From the NCBI GenBank assembly GCA_023457035.1, contig JAEWNN010000140.1, positions 1 through 7,557 on the forward strand: a DNA stretch of 7,557 nt, written 5' to 3'. Position 1 is the first letter of the stretch; each line of letters begins with the position of its first letter. The translations under genes and the position numbers were made by a program. This document shows, piece by piece, positions 6,312-7,557 of this stretch. This DNA is from Verrucomicrobiota bacterium (GTDB taxonomy: Bacteria > Verrucomicrobiota > Verrucomicrobiia > Opitutales > Opitutaceae). Under the pieces are notes generated by a model that saw nothing but the letters and a program-made list of their open reading frames with translations, was not told the DNA's origin and searched no databases.

Positions 6312-7557
6312 ATGATCGAACAAGCCCTCCTTCACGCCGCCCTCGCGGTTGTCGCCGTCTTTGTCGCGCTCGTCGCTCTGGCGCACCTGCTGCGGCGGCT
6401 GCGCGGGCTGCGCTTCCGGTGGACGTATCACCTCTTCGCGGGGGCGGTGGCGTTGCTGACCGGCGCGCATCTGTTGCCGGCGACGCTGGGCTGGCGCGGC
6501 GCAGCGCTCACGCACCTCACGGCGGCGACGCTCGTGCTGGCGGCTTTCCCGCTGGTGACGCTGCTCAACCGCATCTGCTGGGTCCGGTTCGACAAGGACG
6601 GCAACCGCGTGGAGGCGCCGCGGTTGTTGATCGACCTGACCGGCGTGGTGGTGGGGGTGGTGGCGGTGCTGTCGGCGATGCAGTTCGTCTATGCGGTGCA
6701 GGTGCCGGGTCTGCTGGCCGGTTCGGGCGTGGCGGCGCTGGTGCTCGGCCTGGGCATGCAGGACCAGCTCAAGAACATGTTCGCCGGCCTTGCGCTGTAT
6801 TTCGAGAAGCCCTTCAAGGTGGGCGACTGGCTGCTGATCGACGGCATCCATGCGCGCGTGGTCGAGATCTCCTGGCGCTCGACGCGGCTGCTGACGACCG
6901 CCGAGGTGCAGATCGAGATGGATAACGGCGCGCTGCTCAACCAGACGATCTACAACTTCCAGCGGCCCACGCCCGAACACTCCGTGAGCACGATCATCGG
7001 GCTGCACTACGATGCGCCACCGGCGAAGGTGATCGAGGTGTTGCGTGCGGCGGCGGCCTCGGTGCCGGGCGTGCTGCCCGAGCGGCCTCCCGTGGTGTAC
7101 CTCAAGAATTTCGGCGATTCGGCGATCGAATACGAGATCTGCGTGCGCATCGTGGACCATGCGATCATGAACCGCGTGCTCAGCGATGTGCGTGCGCATT
7201 GCTGGTATGCCGTGAAACGGGCGGGTATCGAGATCCCCTATCCGCAGATGGTACTGCACCGGGCCGCGCCGGCCGACACCGGCGCGGCGACGCGCGAGGC
7301 CGCCGCGGCGATGCTGCGGGCGCACAAGATCTTCGGCTGTCTCACCGCGGAGCAGTGCGCCGCGTTGGTGCAGGCCAGCCCGGTGGTGCAGTTCGCCAAC
7401 CACGAGCGGATCATCTCTCAGGGGGCCGAAGGCGACTCGCTGTTCGTGCTCGTGCGCGGCGCGGTCGACGTGCGGATCACGCGCGACGGGCAGGCCCGCA
7501 GCGTGGCCAAGCTCGGGGCGGGCGATTGCGTGGGCGAGATGTCGTTGCTCACCGGCG
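6312..7557 (+). CDS. MscS-family channel with C-terminal cyclic-nucleotide-binding domain (bCNG type, partial)
   Basis: The first 415 residues are present; the frame runs off the right edge. About four membrane helices are visible (roughly 5-27, 38-58, 65-88 and 103-130). The MscS pore helix follows (about 131-160), ending GLGMQDQLKNMFAGLAL. The beta domain (about 165-220) starts PFKVGDWLLIDG and has the usual NFQRP exit. The alpha/beta vestibule domain runs to about 315. After a linker, a cNMP-binding domain begins at about 345, with GDSLFVLVRGAVDV in its beta barrel and the start of the phosphate-binding cassette, GDCVGEMSLLTG (404-415). The window ends just before the cassette Arg that contacts the cyclic phosphate. 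Proteins with this layout are known as bacterial cyclic-nucleotide-gated (bCNG) channels: MscS relatives opened by cAMP and mostly poorly responsive to tension. ATG 6312 directly precedes the first helix; no clear ribosome site is seen. Confidence 0.92.
   Translation, partial: MIEQALLHAALAVVAVFVALVALAHLLRRLRGLRFRWTYHLFAGAVALLTGAHLLPATLGWRGAALTHLTAATLVLAAFPLVTLLNRICWVRFDKDGNRVEAPRLLIDLTGVVVGVVAVLSAMQFVYAVQVPGLLAGSGVAALVLGLGMQDQLKNMFAGLALYFEKPFKVGDWLLIDGIHARVVEISWRSTRLLTTAEVQIEMDNGALLNQTIYNFQRPTPEHSVSTIIGLHYDAPPAKVIEVLRAAAASVPGVLPERPPVVYLKNFGDSAIEYEICVRIVDHAIMNRVLSDVRAHCWYAVKRAGIEIPYPQMVLHRAAPADTGAATREAAAAMLRAHKIFGCLTAEQCAALVQASPVVQFANHERIISQGAEGDSLFVLVRGAVDVRITRDGQARSVAKLGAGDCVGEMSLLTG

Noticed and set aside
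6213..7403. A 396-codon open frame on the - strand opposite the channel gene
   Set aside because: His/Arg/Gln-rich low-complexity translation; the + strand encodes an unmistakable MscS pore and cNMP-binding domain.
1..7557. CRISPR arrays, tRNA or rRNA genes, insertion sequences, phage genes
   Set aside because: No regularly spaced repeats, tRNA-like cloverleaf, rRNA stretch or transposase motif was seen on either strand.

Overview
The window is very GC-rich and has five genes on the + strand plus one partial gene on the - strand at the left edge. A CHASE2-type adenylate cyclase, an MscS-like channel with a cyclic-nucleotide-binding domain, a two-domain SGNH esterase and GC-rich palindromic intergenic repeats together suggest a free-living Verrucomicrobiota bacterium of the Opitutaceae type. 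This is inference from gene style only; there is no rRNA or other marker gene here.

Layout. Positions 1-599 (-) carry most of a HAD-superfamily hydrolase whose C-terminus lies outside the window. A 97-base divergent gap with a strong hairpin separates it from a secreted protein with two SGNH/GDSL esterase domains (697-2082, +). A gene-poor stretch (2083-2590) contains a pair of inverted REP-like hairpins. Next is a tightly packed three-gene operon whose stop and start codons overlap as ATGA: a membrane adenylate cyclase (2591-4681), a secreted SH3-domain protein (4678-5187) and a secreted M48 zinc metalloprotease (5184-6017). It is followed by a terminator-like hairpin and a second, different pair of inverted REP-like hairpins (6018-6311). 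The last gene (6312 to the right edge) encodes an MscS-family channel whose C-terminal cyclic-nucleotide-binding domain is cut by the window end.

How the genes may work together. The cyclase has the residues needed to make cAMP and a CHASE2 sensor facing the periplasm. The channel next to it belongs to the MscS branch that carries a cNMP-binding domain (bCNG type). The plausible circuit is envelope signal -> CHASE2 cyclase -> cAMP -> channel. The SH3 protein and M48 protease are made from the same message as the cyclase and are exported, which fits an envelope sensing or quality-control module. The individual families are known. The linkage between them is inference, and no wholly new system is evident.
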